Below, piece after piece: positions 41,938-51,369 of a stretch of 64,000 nucleotides of DNA. The DNA is from Tetragenococcus halophilus subsp. halophilus DSM 20339 (lineage in GTDB: Bacteria; Bacillota; Bacilli; Lactobacillales; Enterococcaceae): contig NZ_PXYA01000001.1 in NCBI RefSeq assembly GCF_003841405.1, forward strand, positions 62,001-126,000, given 5' to 3'. Made by a program: the position numbers and the translations under genes. A model generated the notes under the pieces. That model searched no databases. It saw nothing but the letters and a program-made list of their open reading frames with translations, and was not told the origin of the DNA. Position 1 is the first letter of the stretch. Each line of letters begins with the position of its first letter.

Positions 41938-43410
41938 ATGAGCCTAAATGGATTAATGATGCAATATTTTGAATGGGATTTACCTAATGATGGCAAACAT
42001 TGGCAGAGGTTACGTGACGATGCTAAGCATCTTAGCGAAAAGGGAATTACGGCAGTATGGATTCCTCCTTGTTTCAAAGGGACAGGGCAAGAGGATGTGG
42101 GTTATGGGGTCTATGATTTGTATGATCTCGGTGAATTTGATCAAAAAGGAACGGTACGCACGAAGTATGGAACAAAAGAAGAACTGCATGAGGCTATTGA
42201 TGCTCTACATGAGTATGGTATTCAAGTATACGCAGATGTTGTATTAAATCATAAAGCAGCTGCAGATGAAACTGAAAACTTTCAAGCCTTTCGAGTGGAT
42301 GAAAACAATCGTCAAAAAGCGATTAGTGACGAACACGAAATTGAAGGCTGGCCCCATTTCTATTTTCCAGGAAGAGAGAAAAAATACTCAGATTTTGAAT
42401 GGCACTGGTGTCATTTTTCCGGCGTATCTAGAGACGAAAAAACAGATACTGAGGGGATTTTTCAAATTGTTGGTGAAGGAAAAGGTTGGGCCGACGATGA
42501 TGAAGTGTCTAATGAATTTGGCAACTTTGATTATTTGATGTTTGCAGACATTGATTATGGACATGAAGAAGTTTTGGAAGAGACAAAACAATGGATTAAA
42601 TGGTTTATCAATGAAACGGGAATTGATGGTATTCGTTTAGATGCGGTAAAACATATTAAACGTTCAGTTATTGATGGACTGGTTGACTATGTTCGAGAAG
42701 AATTCGGTCAAGATTTCTTTTTTGTCGCAGAATATTGGGAACAAGATACAGAAGTATTGGAAGAATATTTAGAAAAACAGGATTTTGATTTTTCCATGAT
42801 GGATGTGCGCTTCCATTACGCTTTACATGAAGCTTCTATCGATCCGGATAATTATGATCTAACGCAGTTGTTTGACGGTACTTTACATCTTGACAATGCC
42901 AAGTATGCAGTTACCTTTGTGGATAATCATGACTCGCAACCTGGACAATCTTTAGAATCCTTTGTAGAGCCTTGGTTCAAACCTTTAGCTTATGGCATTA
43001 TTTTGCTTAGTTCTTATGGTTATCCTTGTTTATATTATCCCGATTACTACGGTTATTATGCAGAAGATGTGGATTATGGTGGGAGTCAGGAACTTATCGA
43101 TAAGTTGCTTTATATAAGGCGACAATTTGCTTATGGTGAAACAGAAGGTTATCTAGACGATCCAAGATGTATTGGTTTTACACGAAGTGGCGATGACGAA
43201 CACCCAGTAGGATGTGCGGTAGTTATTTCTACAAATGATGAAAATGAAAAAGAAATGAATGTCGGAAGCCTGCACGCCGGTGAAACTTATGTTGATGTTA
43301 TCGGATATCGAGAAGAAGAAGTAACTATTGAAGAAGATGGCTCTGCTGTCTTTGCGGTGGGTGCTGGCTCGATTTCGGTATGGGTACCGAAGGAAAAAAT
43401 TGAGAAATAA
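41938..43410 (+). CDS. Intracellular alpha-amylase (GH13)
   Basis: A 490-residue glycoside hydrolase of family 13, close to cytoplasmic amylases (no signal peptide). Conserved regions are in order: 'VYADVVLNHKA', 'GIRLDAVKHIKR' with nucleophile Asp235, 'FFVAEYWEQD' with acid/base Glu265, and 'FVDNHDSQPGQ' with transition-state Asp332. It would cleave alpha-1,4 bonds of maltodextrins or glycogen inside the cell. Start at ATG 41938 follows ACGGAGA; the in-frame ATG at 41911 extends the protein by nine residues with no ribosome-binding site. Confidence 0.94.
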   Translation: MSLNGLMMQYFEWDLPNDGKHWQRLRDDAKHLSEKGITAVWIPPCFKGTGQEDVGYGVYDLYDLGEFDQKGTVRTKYGTKEELHEAIDALHEYGIQVYADVVLNHKAAADETENFQAFRVDENNRQKAISDEHEIEGWPHFYFPGREKKYSDFEWHWCHFSGVSRDEKTDTEGIFQIVGEGKGWADDDEVSNEFGNFDYLMFADIDYGHEEVLEETKQWIKWFINETGIDGIRLDAVKHIKRSVIDGLVDYVREEFGQDFFFVAEYWEQDTEVLEEYLEKQDFDFSMMDVRFHYALHEASIDPDNYDLTQLFDGTLHLDNAKYAVTFVDNHDSQPGQSLESFVEPWFKPLAYGIILLSSYGYPCLYYPDYYGYYAEDVDYGGSQELIDKLLYIRRQFAYGETEGYLDDPRCIGFTRSGDDEHPVGCAVVISTNDENEKEMNVGSLHAGETYVDVIGYREEEVTIEEDGSAVFAVGAGSISVWVPKEKIEK

Positions 43411-43515
43411 ATGATAAATCTTTAAAAGTAATTAATGAAAAAACAACTTGCATTTTTTATCATAGGGTGGTAGGATAATTAAGGTGTTAAATGAAAAGCT
43501 AATATATTTATTTTT

Positions 43516-43588
43516 GGGCTGTTAGCTCAGTTGGCAGAGCAACTGACTCTTAATCAGTGGGTCGAGGGTTCGAGCCCCCCACAGCCCA
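43516..43588 (+). tRNA. tRNA-Lys (anticodon CTT)
   Basis: A full cloverleaf of 73 bases. The acceptor stem GGGCTGT pairs with ACAGCCC plus discriminator A. The D-arm is AGCTCAGTTGGCAGAGC, the anticodon arm ACTGA-CTCTTAA-TCAGT with anticodon CTT, and the T-arm GAGGGTTCGAGCCCCC-like. CCA is not encoded. A terminator follows at once. Confidence 0.95.
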
Positions 43589-43605
43589 TTGGGTGCCAAA
43601 CCCAC

Positions 43606-43665
43606 GAGGAGAAGAATGTTGGTGCGAAAAGCACTTCGAAAACATTTCTTGCTCCTCTTTTTTTG
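43606..43665 (+). terminator. Intrinsic terminator after tRNA-Lys
   Basis: GAGGAGAAGAA (43606-43616) pairs with TTCTTGCTCCTC (about 43646-43657) around a nested stem, followed by T7. Confidence 0.85.
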
Positions 43666-43809
43666 TTTAAAATAATTTAGCTAAAATTAGAAAAATAACC
43701 CTATTGCCAATAATTTTCCATTTCCTAGTTTTATTTTTTAAGTGAACGTGGGGTATTTCTGGGAATTTATTCTCAATTGCTGCTGAGCGAACATGGATTA
43801 AGTATTGTA

Positions 43810-44004
43810 ATGTTCATTCAACAATCGAACGAACACTGTTTAAGCGTTAGGGTGTTCATTCAACAATCGAATGAACACTGTTTAAGCGTTAGAGTATTCA
43901 TTCAATAATCGAACGAACATTGTTTAAGCGTTAGAATGTTCATTCAACAATCGAACGAACATTGTTTAAGCGTTAGAGTGTTCATTCAACAATCGAATGA
44001 ACAC
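43810..44004. repeat. 42-bp tandem hairpin array, family C (five units)
   Basis: TGTTCATTCAA (one copy TATTCATTCAA) begins at 43811, 43853, 43895, 43937 and 43979, exactly 42 bases apart. Each unit forms a hairpin GTGTTCATTC-AACAATC-GAATGAACAC (a perfect 10 bp stem in the best copies) followed by the 15-base spacer TGTTTAAGCGTTAGA. Loop and spacer are nearly invariant. Non-coding on both strands as far as I can see. Confidence 0.92.
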
Positions 44005-44464
44005 TATCTCCCAACGTTTTTGTTCATTATATTTGTGTAGTCATAGAATTAAATTGAAAAATTGTACATCTGATTCATATTGATCTACTGGAGAAGATTG
44101 GTTTAATATATAGAAGTCACTAACTTCTAGAAAGTGTCTAAAATAACCTTTCATTCGTCTTTTACAGTTCTTTTACACATATAATCAAACCGATTCTCTA
44201 TATTGTTTAAAAAGAATAGGATTTCAACTGAGTATGACTCATTTTTTACGACCTTATTCTTAACGTTGGGGATCATATGGGCAACGCGTCATAAAAATAT
44301 ATTATTAAATATTTTTACTGCAAAGAATGTTCATTTTAGACTTTCTAACAAAAGAAAGAATCTGTAAGTATCCTAAATTTCTACAAACCTAAGCGTGAGC
44401 GCAAATCTTTCTAATAATATTGATGTTAGATTCGTTTTATATCTACATTTTCATCTTAACTATT
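44005..44464. other. Intergenic stretch without recognisable features
   Basis: Between array C and the ISL3 element. Only short broken reading frames, AT-rich, no ribosome-binding site linked to a plausible ORF. I see nothing further here. Confidence 0.5.
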
Positions 44465-46041
44465 AAAAAAGCTCTCCAATTTTATGGCTCTATAATTTCT
44501 AGTGTTGGTAAACAAGAATCAATTTCTTGTAGCCAATGCTAGTTTTTTTATGTTTTCTGAGCAAAATATAAAACAGACACCTTGAAAACTCGTAGAATAA
44601 AGTTACCAAACAAATATCCAAAGGAGTGTTTCAAGATGTCCATCTCTCATTATACTAAAGAAATCCTAGATATCCTAGATGTAAACCTAACTTTTGCAGA
44701 AAATTGTTTTCAAAAAGAAGCCATCAACGGCGACATTTGTTTTGTTTTTTATGGTCGGCTTTCTTATCGTCCGCAAGCCTGTTTTCACTGTGGCGAAGAA
44801 GAAACCGCCTGTTTAATGAAATGGGGGTTTAAGGAAGTGACGATTCAACTCAACGATGTGAGTGAATACAAAACCTTACTTAAAATGAAGAAGCAACGTT
44901 TTCGTTGTAAAACTTGCGGGAAAACGTCTATCGCCGAAACCAGTGTCGCAGATCGTCATTGTTCGATCGCTCGTCGTGTCAAACTCGCCATTGCAGAAAA
45001 ATTATCGCAACCCTTATCGATGTCAATGGTCGCTCGGTTGAAGCATGTTTCGCCGACAACGGTTTTACGTGTGCTTCACAGTTTTCAACCCAAACAGCTA
45101 TCTCCCAATACTTCCTTACCAGAAGTGCTTTGTTTTGACGAATTTCAATCGGTCAAACGGGTTTCTGGCGCCATGAGTTTTATTATGATGAACGGGGAAA
45201 CGCGGCAGCTCTTAGAGATTGTCGCCAATCGACAACTGCCTCATTTAGAAGCATATTTTGCACGTTATCCTCGAGAGGAAAGAGCCAAGGTGCACTATGT
45301 CGTTTCGGATTTTTACAGTCCGTATGCCTCCTTAGTCAAAACCCTTTTTCCTAATGCCCAGTTAGTCATTGATCGTTTCCATATGAGCCAACATATTGGA
45401 CGAGCTTTCCAACAACAGCGGAAACAAGTGATGAACACCTTTCACCGTCGGCAAAAGGAATATAAGCACCTCAAAAAATACTGGAAACTTCTACAGAAAA
45501 AAGCTTGGACGCTTGATTATAAAAATCGATATTGGCGGCCTAGTTTTCGGGATCATTTAACCGAGCAAGAGATTGTCGATCGCTTATTACGTTATCATTC
45601 TGCCCTTAGACAAGGCTATAAACTCTATCAATCCTTTCTTTCCGCATTTCATAAGCAAGACACAGCACGTTTTGATCAATTACTGAAAACCGATGGGTCC
45701 CAGCTTTCTGACCCGTTTCAGCCTGTAATCAAGACCTTCCGAAAATATCGAAAAGAGATTCATCTTGCTTTGACAGTGCCTTATTCTAACGGTCCTTTAG
45801 AAGGGTTAAATAATCATATTAAAGTGCTAAAACGAGTCGCTTATGGGTTCCATAGCTTTGAGAACTTTCGGCAACGGATCTTTTTATACCGAGGAAAATA
45901 TTTCCAACCTGGTTCCTTACCTATACAAGCGAAAAAAAGCAGCTAGACAATAGCGTCTAACTGCTTCCTTTATTCGTCGTGTTTTCTTTACCAACACTAT
46001 TTGACAAAGAGTCAATTTTATTAGACTTGGAGAGCTTTTTT
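44465..46041 (+). mobile_element. ISL3-family insertion sequence
   Basis: Inverted repeats AAAAAAGCTCTCCAA (left, 44466-44479) and its complement TTGGAGAGCTTTTTT (right, to 46041). Inner matching segments AGTGTTGGTAAA occur at both ends. It encloses one intact ISL3 transposase. A target duplication was not evident. Confidence 0.85.
44636..45946 (+). CDS. ISL3-family transposase
   Basis: A 436-residue transposase. The N-terminal zinc-ribbon has 'ACFHCGEEE' and 'RFRCKTCGKTSIAE'. A helix-turn-helix follows ('MSMVARLKHVSPTTVLRVLHSF'), then the DDE core: 'LCFDEFQSVK', 'HYVVSDFYSPYASLVKTLFPNAQLVIDRFHM' and 'VPYSNGPLEGLNNHIKVLKRVAYGF'. AAGGAG lies before ATG 44636; a TTG frame extension upstream has no ribosome-binding site. 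The reading frame is intact, so the element may still move. Confidence 0.93.
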   Translation: MSISHYTKEILDILDVNLTFAENCFQKEAINGDICFVFYGRLSYRPQACFHCGEEETACLMKWGFKEVTIQLNDVSEYKTLLKMKKQRFRCKTCGKTSIAETSVADRHCSIARRVKLAIAEKLSQPLSMSMVARLKHVSPTTVLRVLHSFQPKQLSPNTSLPEVLCFDEFQSVKRVSGAMSFIMMNGETRQLLEIVANRQLPHLEAYFARYPREERAKVHYVVSDFYSPYASLVKTLFPNAQLVIDRFHMSQHIGRAFQQQRKQVMNTFHRRQKEYKHLKKYWKLLQKKAWTLDYKNRYWRPSFRDHLTEQEIVDRLLRYHSALRQGYKLYQSFLSAFHKQDTARFDQLLKTDGSQLSDPFQPVIKTFRKYRKEIHLALTVPYSNGPLEGLNNHIKVLKRVAYGFHSFENFRQRIFLYRGKYFQPGSLPIQAKKSS

Positions 46042-46069
46042 ATTTGCTAATTTCATTTTTACAAATGTA

Positions 46070-46347
46070 TTACGAGAAAAAATAGTGCATACCTATAATT
46101 AATGTTACTAGAATGTTAATGAATACAGTTATTGAAAATTTTTCTACATTCATTGATCGAAAACTTCGATTATTCATCGAATAGTAAGTAATTGGAGTTC
46201 CTATAATAATTGCGCCTAATACACAAACAAGTGCCCCCATATTAATTGCCTAGTAAATATAAAATTAAATAGAAGTATAGCAGTGTGGTGTAGGACTAGA
46301 GTAAGCAGTAGTTCTTTAAAAGAAAGTTGATTCTTTTTTTGCTTCAT
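46070..46347 (-). pseudogene. Small membrane protein gene of unknown family, frameshifted
   Basis: On the minus strand an ATG at 46347 with GAGGTGAAG upstream begins 'MKQKKNQLSFKELLLTLVLHH' and runs into a transmembrane stretch. The frame then stops near 46216. In a second frame the sequence continues as 'MGALVCVLGAIIIGTPITYY' and ends 'VFINILVTLIIGMHYFFS' at 46070. Joined, they give about 92 residues with three helices. A one-base loss around 46240-46250 is the simplest explanation. It abuts the ISL3 right end. No family recognised. Confidence 0.42.
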
Positions 46348-46569
46348 CTTTCTTCACCTCATTTTTATCTCATTGAATTTTATAACAGTCTACCACTTAC
46401 TAATAGTTTTTTACGTCAATTAGCTAAGTTAATTATGATTGCAACGACGAAGAGCTTTCATGCAAAAGAACAGTTAACAATGAGGTTCTATAACAACATA
46501 TCTACTGCTATCTTAACGATACCGGTCGTTTCATACACTCGAGCTTCTTCCTTCTTTTGAGTTTTTCCA

Positions 46570-48441
46570 TTAGCTCTTGGGTTGACTTTCTTCAACAAAA
46601 TATACTTTATACCAGGTAAGGAAAGAATAAATTGTCCAAATTTTACGTCGAGCATCGATTTCTTGTTGGTAATTACGATCCAACAGATCTAAGATTTTTC
46701 CTTGGTCAAAAAAATCAGCAGCAAAATCAGATGAAAAAACGTCACGAACTTGATGATAAAATTGCTCTTCATGTAGCCAATCTTTGATTGGTACTGGAAA
46801 ACCTAATTTTTTACGATTGGCCCATTCCTCAGGTAAATGACGATGAGCGGCTTTACGGAAGGCGTATTTTGTCTCTTTACTATTTAACAAATATTTGGAT
46901 GGGATTTTTTCAGCAACTTCCATTAAACGGGTATCCAATAAAGGAGTTCGTGCTTCAAGGGAATGTGCCATGGTCATTTTATCTGCCTTTAATAAAATAT
47001 CTTTGGGCATCCATTGATGCATATCTAAGTATTGCATTTTTTTCAAATCCGGCAGGTCGGGGACTTTTTGATATTGTTTGTGTACGATATCGTGTACCGA
47101 TTCGCTTTGCTGGTAAGTTGGTTGCAAGTAATCTGCAGCTTCATCTTCATCAAACACAAAGGCTTGGCCAATAAAAAAATCTTCCGCCGGTGCGATGGAT
47201 TGGTACAAATGAAGTCTTCCATGAAAGTTATGCGCATTTTTTAAACGGCTTGCTAAGCGATAACGTGACTTTTTAGGTAATTTCTTTAACCCTTGAGCAA
47301 AGACACGGACCATCTTGGAGTTAGAGGAGAAGCCATATTCTGTGTAACCAGCAAAAAGTTCATCAGCTCCTTCCCCTGAAAGAACCACTTTGACATGTTC
47401 TCGAGCTAACTTCGCTAAAAAGTAAAGAGGAACACAAGAAGCATTGGAAGAAGGCTCATCCAGATGGTATTGGATCTCAGGAAAGGCATTAAAGGCTTCT
47501 TCAGATTCAATCACACGTGAGTAGTTACGTAAGTTTAAAATGTCTGTTAGTTTTTTAGCTTCGGAAGATTCGTTGTAGGTGTGTTCACCAAAGCCAATGG
47601 AAAACGTATATTGAGGTTTGGCTAGCGTCGTCACTAAGCTAGAATCTACCCCACTCGATAAAAACGTTCCGACTTCAACATCACTAATCAGATGAGCGTT
47701 TGTTGTTTCTTGAACGGCCTGGTCAATCAAATCCACCGCTTCTTTTTCTGTCATATTTTCTTCCGTATATTCCATATCCCAATATTGGGTGAATGTTACT
47801 TCGCCATTTTTTACGAAAAAATAGTGTCCTTCTGGAACACGATAGACATCTTTAAAAAATGTTTCGTCTGTTGCGGGGTACTGAAACGTCATGTATGGTT
47901 TTAAGGCGCCTGGATTCACTTGTTTTTCGAATGCTGGATGATCCAAGAAGCTTTTAATTTCTGAACCAAACATAAAGGTATTATTTTTATGATAATAATA
48001 TAATGGCTTAATTCCGAAGTGATCGCGAGCGCCAAACAGTTCTTGCTTTTCTCTATCCCAAATCGCAAAAGTAAACATTCCACGTAGTTTTTGAACGATT
48101 TCTGTTCCATATTCTTCATAGCCATGTAAGATAACTTCTGTATCCGCGCTTGTCTTGAAAACATGCCCTTTATCTTGGAGATCTTGTTGCAACTCTTGAT
48201 AGTTATAAATTTCTCCATTAAAAATAATCGCTTTTGTGTCGTTTTCGTTGAAAATGGGCTGGTTACCACATTTTAAATCAATAATACTTAAGCGTCGGAA
48301 CCCTAGTCCCACGCCTTCATCAATAAATTGGCCTGTGTTATCGGGGCCTCTATGTACGATTCGTGCCATCATTTGTTCTAACTGATCTGCTTTTTCATCT
48401 TTTGAATAAGTTGTATTCACAAATCCAACAATCCCACACAT
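46570..48441 (-). CDS. asnB: Asparagine synthase (glutamine-hydrolysing)
   Basis: A 623-residue enzyme converting aspartate and glutamine to asparagine with ATP. Processing of Met exposes the catalytic Cys of 'CGIVGF', which fixes the start at ATG 48441 rather than four codons upstream. The amidotransferase domain has 'IVHRGPDNTGQF', 'IIFNGEIYNYQEL' and 'SADTEVILHGYEEYG'. The synthetase domain has the ATP-pyrophosphatase loop 'FLSSGVDSSLV', 'VVLSGEGADELFAGY' and 'DMHQWMPKDILLKADKMTMAHSLEARTPLLD'. It appears monocistronic. Length and all motifs are normal. Confidence 0.95.
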   Translation of the reverse strand: MCGIVGFVNTTYSKDEKADQLEQMMARIVHRGPDNTGQFIDEGVGLGFRRLSIIDLKCGNQPIFNENDTKAIIFNGEIYNYQELQQDLQDKGHVFKTSADTEVILHGYEEYGTEIVQKLRGMFTFAIWDREKQELFGARDHFGIKPLYYYHKNNTFMFGSEIKSFLDHPAFEKQVNPGALKPYMTFQYPATDETFFKDVYRVPEGHYFFVKNGEVTFTQYWDMEYTEENMTEKEAVDLIDQAVQETTNAHLISDVEVGTFLSSGVDSSLVTTLAKPQYTFSIGFGEHTYNESSEAKKLTDILNLRNYSRVIESEEAFNAFPEIQYHLDEPSSNASCVPLYFLAKLAREHVKVVLSGEGADELFAGYTEYGFSSNSKMVRVFAQGLKKLPKKSRYRLASRLKNAHNFHGRLHLYQSIAPAEDFFIGQAFVFDEDEAADYLQPTYQQSESVHDIVHKQYQKVPDLPDLKKMQYLDMHQWMPKDILLKADKMTMAHSLEARTPLLDTRLMEVAEKIPSKYLLNSKETKYAFRKAAHRHLPEEWANRKKLGFPVPIKDWLHEEQFYHQVRDVFSSDFAADFFDQGKILDLLDRNYQQEIDARRKIWTIYSFLTWYKVYFVEESQPKS

Positions 48442-48622
48442 TGCTCTTGTCACCTTTTCACTATAGTTTAGTTAAAATTTCATTTACGTCAACAGTAACA
48501 ATGTACCACATGAATGGATGATCGTAAAACATTAGTAGTTAAATAATAAAAAAATTATTTTTTATTATTTATATGACTATATTGACACAGCTAGAAGTAA
48601 AATTCTTTTCGTGAAAGTTAAC

Positions 48623-50301
48623 CCTGAATGATTTATAAATTTTTCCAAGAATGATTCAATCCTTGGTATGCTCATTTTTCTAAAAGTTTAGTTGCTTCAC
48701 CTTTTGGGTGTACAAAAAGAACGCACTTCGTGTTATTGTAAAGTCGACAAAACATAACAATAAGGAGTGCGTTCTTATGTCTTTCACTTTACAACAAAAA
48801 CCATTAATGTTCAATTCTCAAAAGAAAATTTCTATCGCCAATGATGGGGGCGCCTTAACCAATGATGCCGGAATGGTATTGGTTGCCGAATTTTTAAAGA
48901 AGATTCATTTTGATCAGTTATTAAATGAACGGATTTATATCAACGATGGCCGCAAATTTTCACATCATTCCTGGCTAGAAATCTTGAAACAATGGCTTTA
49001 TCAATTGATTGCGGGATATTCACGCGATCGAGACGCCAATAAAGTGCAATACGATCGCCTCTTTCAAGAAGCGCTTCAACAAGAAAACCTTAGTTCGCAG
49101 TCCATGCTTTCGACCTTTCTGCATACATTAACGACAGAAAATGTGTCGCAACTTTCACAAGTAGCCAAAGACTTAGCGGATCTATGGTTAGACCATGACA
49201 ATACACAACACTTAGTGCTCGATTTTGATTCGACGGCTTGTCCCACCTACGGGGAACAAGAAGAAGCCGAGTTTATCTATCACTATGGCATCAATGGCTA
49301 TCATCCGTTTGTCACTTTTGAAGGATTGACCGGGCTTGCTTTAGATGTTCGCCATCGTCACGGAAAATCCTATACGTCTACCCATGCCGAAGATTATCTC
49401 GAGGAGATGTTAGATCGATATCAGCAGCGATCCAGTGATCCTCTGATCATGGTTCGTGGAGATAGCGGATTTGCCAAGCCCGAAATTTTTTCCCATTGCG
49501 AAGACCGTCAAGTCCGTTATGTGATCAAACTCAAAAGCAACGCCCGTTTGCTCGACCACATTCAACATCAAGTCCTTTATCAAGATGACACCGATTATAC
49601 GAAAACCGAACAGCAATATTTTCTAATGGACTATCGGGCTAACAAATGGCGACAATCACGTCGAGTCGCCATGAAAGCCACTCGTCTTGCCGGGTCCTTA
49701 CTTTTTAGCGATTTTCAGTTTATCGTTACAAACTTTGAGAATCTCGATCCCAAGACGATTTTTCAACTCTATCAAAAACGAGGGAACATGGAAAACTTCA
49801 TTAAAGAAATGAAAGGCGGCTTCTTTGCCGAAAAAACAGATAGCGCTTCGTTTACCGCCAATCAAGCGCGTTTAGCCTTAAGTTTTATGGCTTACAACAT
49901 TATTCACTTGATGAAGCATCTAACCTTTCCTTCGACAGAAAAAGCGACAGTGATCGATACCATCCGTTTTAAACTGTTTCATATAGCAGGCAGAATGACG
50001 GCGCATGCACGACAAATTCAAATCCATCTTTCGAATACGAATGTTTATGACACTTTATTCTGGGACGTTCTTGCCAGAATCCAGCGACTGAATCTATAAA
50101 AATGAGAAAAAAAGAAGAAAAAATAGCGTCTTGATTTTCGCCTTAAAGACATTCTAGGAAGAAGTATGTTCACTTTTAGATATAGAAAGTTGTCCAGCAC
50201 CGTCATTTGCCAAAAAAGGCAAAGAAATGATTCAATAACATCAAAAAGACGCTTTCATTCGGCACGAAAGTTATCCACAAGCTTTTTAGAAATCATCCAG
50301 G
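48623..50301 (+). mobile_element. IS1380-family element, copy 1
   Basis: Ends CCTGAATGATTTATAAA (left) and complement of CCTGGATGATTTCTAAA (right), flanked by a perfect 5-base target duplication TTAAC (48618-48622 and 50302-50306). It contains one intact transposase gene. A second, diverged copy lies at 57602-59275. Confidence 0.93.
48777..50099 (+). CDS. IS1380-family transposase
   Basis: A 440-residue DDE transposase. 'ISIANDGGALTNDAGMVLVAEFL' begins the family domain. The first catalytic Asp is in 'HLVLDFDSTACPTYG', the second in 'IMVRGDSGFAKPEIF', and the Glu in 'QLYQKRGNMENFIKEMKGGFFAEKTDS', as in IS1380/IS1678-type enzymes. ATG 48777 follows AAGGAG. The frame upstream of the ATG is open but lacks a ribosome-binding site. 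Intact and probably active. Confidence 0.93.
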   Translation: MSFTLQQKPLMFNSQKKISIANDGGALTNDAGMVLVAEFLKKIHFDQLLNERIYINDGRKFSHHSWLEILKQWLYQLIAGYSRDRDANKVQYDRLFQEALQQENLSSQSMLSTFLHTLTTENVSQLSQVAKDLADLWLDHDNTQHLVLDFDSTACPTYGEQEEAEFIYHYGINGYHPFVTFEGLTGLALDVRHRHGKSYTSTHAEDYLEEMLDRYQQRSSDPLIMVRGDSGFAKPEIFSHCEDRQVRYVIKLKSNARLLDHIQHQVLYQDDTDYTKTEQQYFLMDYRANKWRQSRRVAMKATRLAGSLLFSDFQFIVTNFENLDPKTIFQLYQKRGNMENFIKEMKGGFFAEKTDSASFTANQARLALSFMAYNIIHLMKHLTFPSTEKATVIDTIRFKLFHIAGRMTAHARQIQIHLSNTNVYDTLFWDVLARIQRLNL

Positions 50302-50350
50302 TTAACTATTCTGTGTTAAACTTAAAAAGAAAAATTGGAGGTATTTATGT

Positions 50351-50785
50351 ATGCATACTGGAGTGGAAGTGGATATTGTCGTAAATGACGCATTAAAGGC
50401 TTTTGCAACTTATCAAGAAATTTTTGCGACAGAATTGATCGAAAAAACAGATTTTCCTAAGGGACAAAATGAAGTGGTGTTTACGATTTATGATACACGT
50501 ATTCATTTGCTAGATGAAAATCTTGACGCTGGAATGCAAGCGCCTAAAGAAACTGTGGTACCGATTTGGTTAAATGTAATGGTTCCTGATATCAAAGAAA
50601 CTTTTCAACGCGCAATGGATCATGGCTGGCAAGAATTAATGCCGTTAACAAATATGTCTGACTTTGGTGTAACCAATGCTGTCGTGGCCGATACGTTTGG
50701 TTACCAATGGATGTTGCATCAAATTCATAAAGAAGTTTCTTTTGAAGAACGTCAAGCAATGTTTGAACAGGGAATGGATGAATAA
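50351..50785 (+). CDS. VOC superfamily (glyoxalase/PhnB-like) protein
   Basis: A 144-residue vicinal-oxygen-chelate fold protein of the PhnB/YycE-like group. 'VDIVVNDALKAFATYQEIFATELIEKT' begins the first beta-alpha-beta module. 'EVVFTIYDTRIHLLDENLDAG' and 'VPIWLNVMVPDIKETFQRAMDHGWQELMPLTNMSDFGVTNAVVADTFGYQWMLHQ'-type segments complete the two modules. TTGGAGGT precedes the ATG. The IS1380 element ends 49 bases upstream and probably separated the gene from its original promoter. Substrate unknown. Confidence 0.8.
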   Translation: MHTGVEVDIVVNDALKAFATYQEIFATELIEKTDFPKGQNEVVFTIYDTRIHLLDENLDAGMQAPKETVVPIWLNVMVPDIKETFQRAMDHGWQELMPLTNMSDFGVTNAVVADTFGYQWMLHQIHKEVSFEERQAMFEQGMDE

Positions 50786-50909
50786 TGTTTTGTTGAGATG
50801 ACTTTCACAATTAGAAATTTTTAAAGAGTTGAAGAGATTTTTTTATGTAAAAAAGATAAGGCAAAGCCCTCATTTAACAGTAAAAGACTTTTAAAAAATT
50901 GTGAATAAA

Positions 50910-50956
50910 ACACAACAATTAGTGTTCCTCTGATTCACAAACACAAGATATGGTAT
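50910..50956 (+). promoter_or_regulatory. Pair of NrdR-type boxes upstream of nrdHEF
   Basis: ACACAACAATTAGTGT (50910-50925) is a good palindromic NrdR box, and ACACAAGATATGGTAT (50941-50956) a weaker one. They start 31 bases apart, about three helical turns, as in known nrd promoters, and lie just upstream of the candidate promoter. Confidence 0.65.
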
Positions 50957-50963
50957 TTTTCTA

Positions 50964-50993
50964 TTGACTTTTGTTTATTACTCATTATATGAT
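50964..50993 (+). promoter_or_regulatory. Promoter of nrdHEF
   Basis: TTGACT (50964-50969), 18-base spacer, TATGAT (50988-50993), 40 bases before the nrdH ATG. Confidence 0.65.
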
Positions 50994-51033
50994 AGACACA
51001 GTTAATCAAACGAAATACCAAGGAGGAACGACT

Positions 51034-51258
51034 ATGAATATTACACTGTTCTCTAAAAATAATTGCATGCAATGCAAAATGACAAAACGCTTTTTAGCTG
51101 AAAATAATATTAATTTTGAAGAGGTTAATATCGATAATGAACCTAACGCATTGGATTGGTTAAAAGAGCAAGGTTTCCAAAGTGTTCCAGTAATTACTTC
51201 AGATGCGACTACGGTGGTTGGGTTCCGTCCTGACCAGTTGCGTCAACTAGCAAGTTAA
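51034..51258 (+). CDS. nrdH: Glutaredoxin-like protein NrdH
   Basis: A 74-residue thioredoxin-fold electron donor for class Ib ribonucleotide reductase. The redox motif 'CMQC' sits at residues 10-13, and 'FQSVPVI' carries the cis-Pro. The C-terminal 'VVGFRPDQLRQL' is the NrdH signature that docks thioredoxin reductase. AAGGAGG precedes ATG 51034. It is the first gene of nrdHEF. A stem-loop between nrdH and nrdE (about 51283-51335, with a T-rich end) may lower read-through. Confidence 0.93.
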   Translation: MNITLFSKNNCMQCKMTKRFLAENNINFEEVNIDNEPNALDWLKEQGFQSVPVITSDATTVVGFRPDQLRQLAS

Positions 51259-51369
51259 TTCTTTCTTTGAACAAATTCAAAAAAGACTGGGATTTGTCCG
51301 TCACTTCTGACTCACAAGTCCTTGTTTTTTATTTTTTTCCCATTATTTTATAGATAAGGTTGTGTATGC

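Noticed and set aside
43810-44004. CRISPR array (regularly spaced repeats)
   Set aside because: Spacers are short (about 15 bases) and nearly identical to each other, repeats are hairpins, and no cas genes are present.
46327-46560. Rightward ORF of 77 codons after the ISL3 element
   Set aside because: No ribosome-binding site or family match, and it is antisense to the better-supported leftward gene start at 46347.
50166-50384. 72-codon ORF at the right end of IS1380 copy 1
   Set aside because: It spans the IS end and the start of the VOC gene in another frame, with no start signal.
51283-51335. Complete terminator between nrdH and nrdE
   Set aside because: The stem is only about eight pairs with a mismatch and a long loop; nrdE is clearly part of the same operon.
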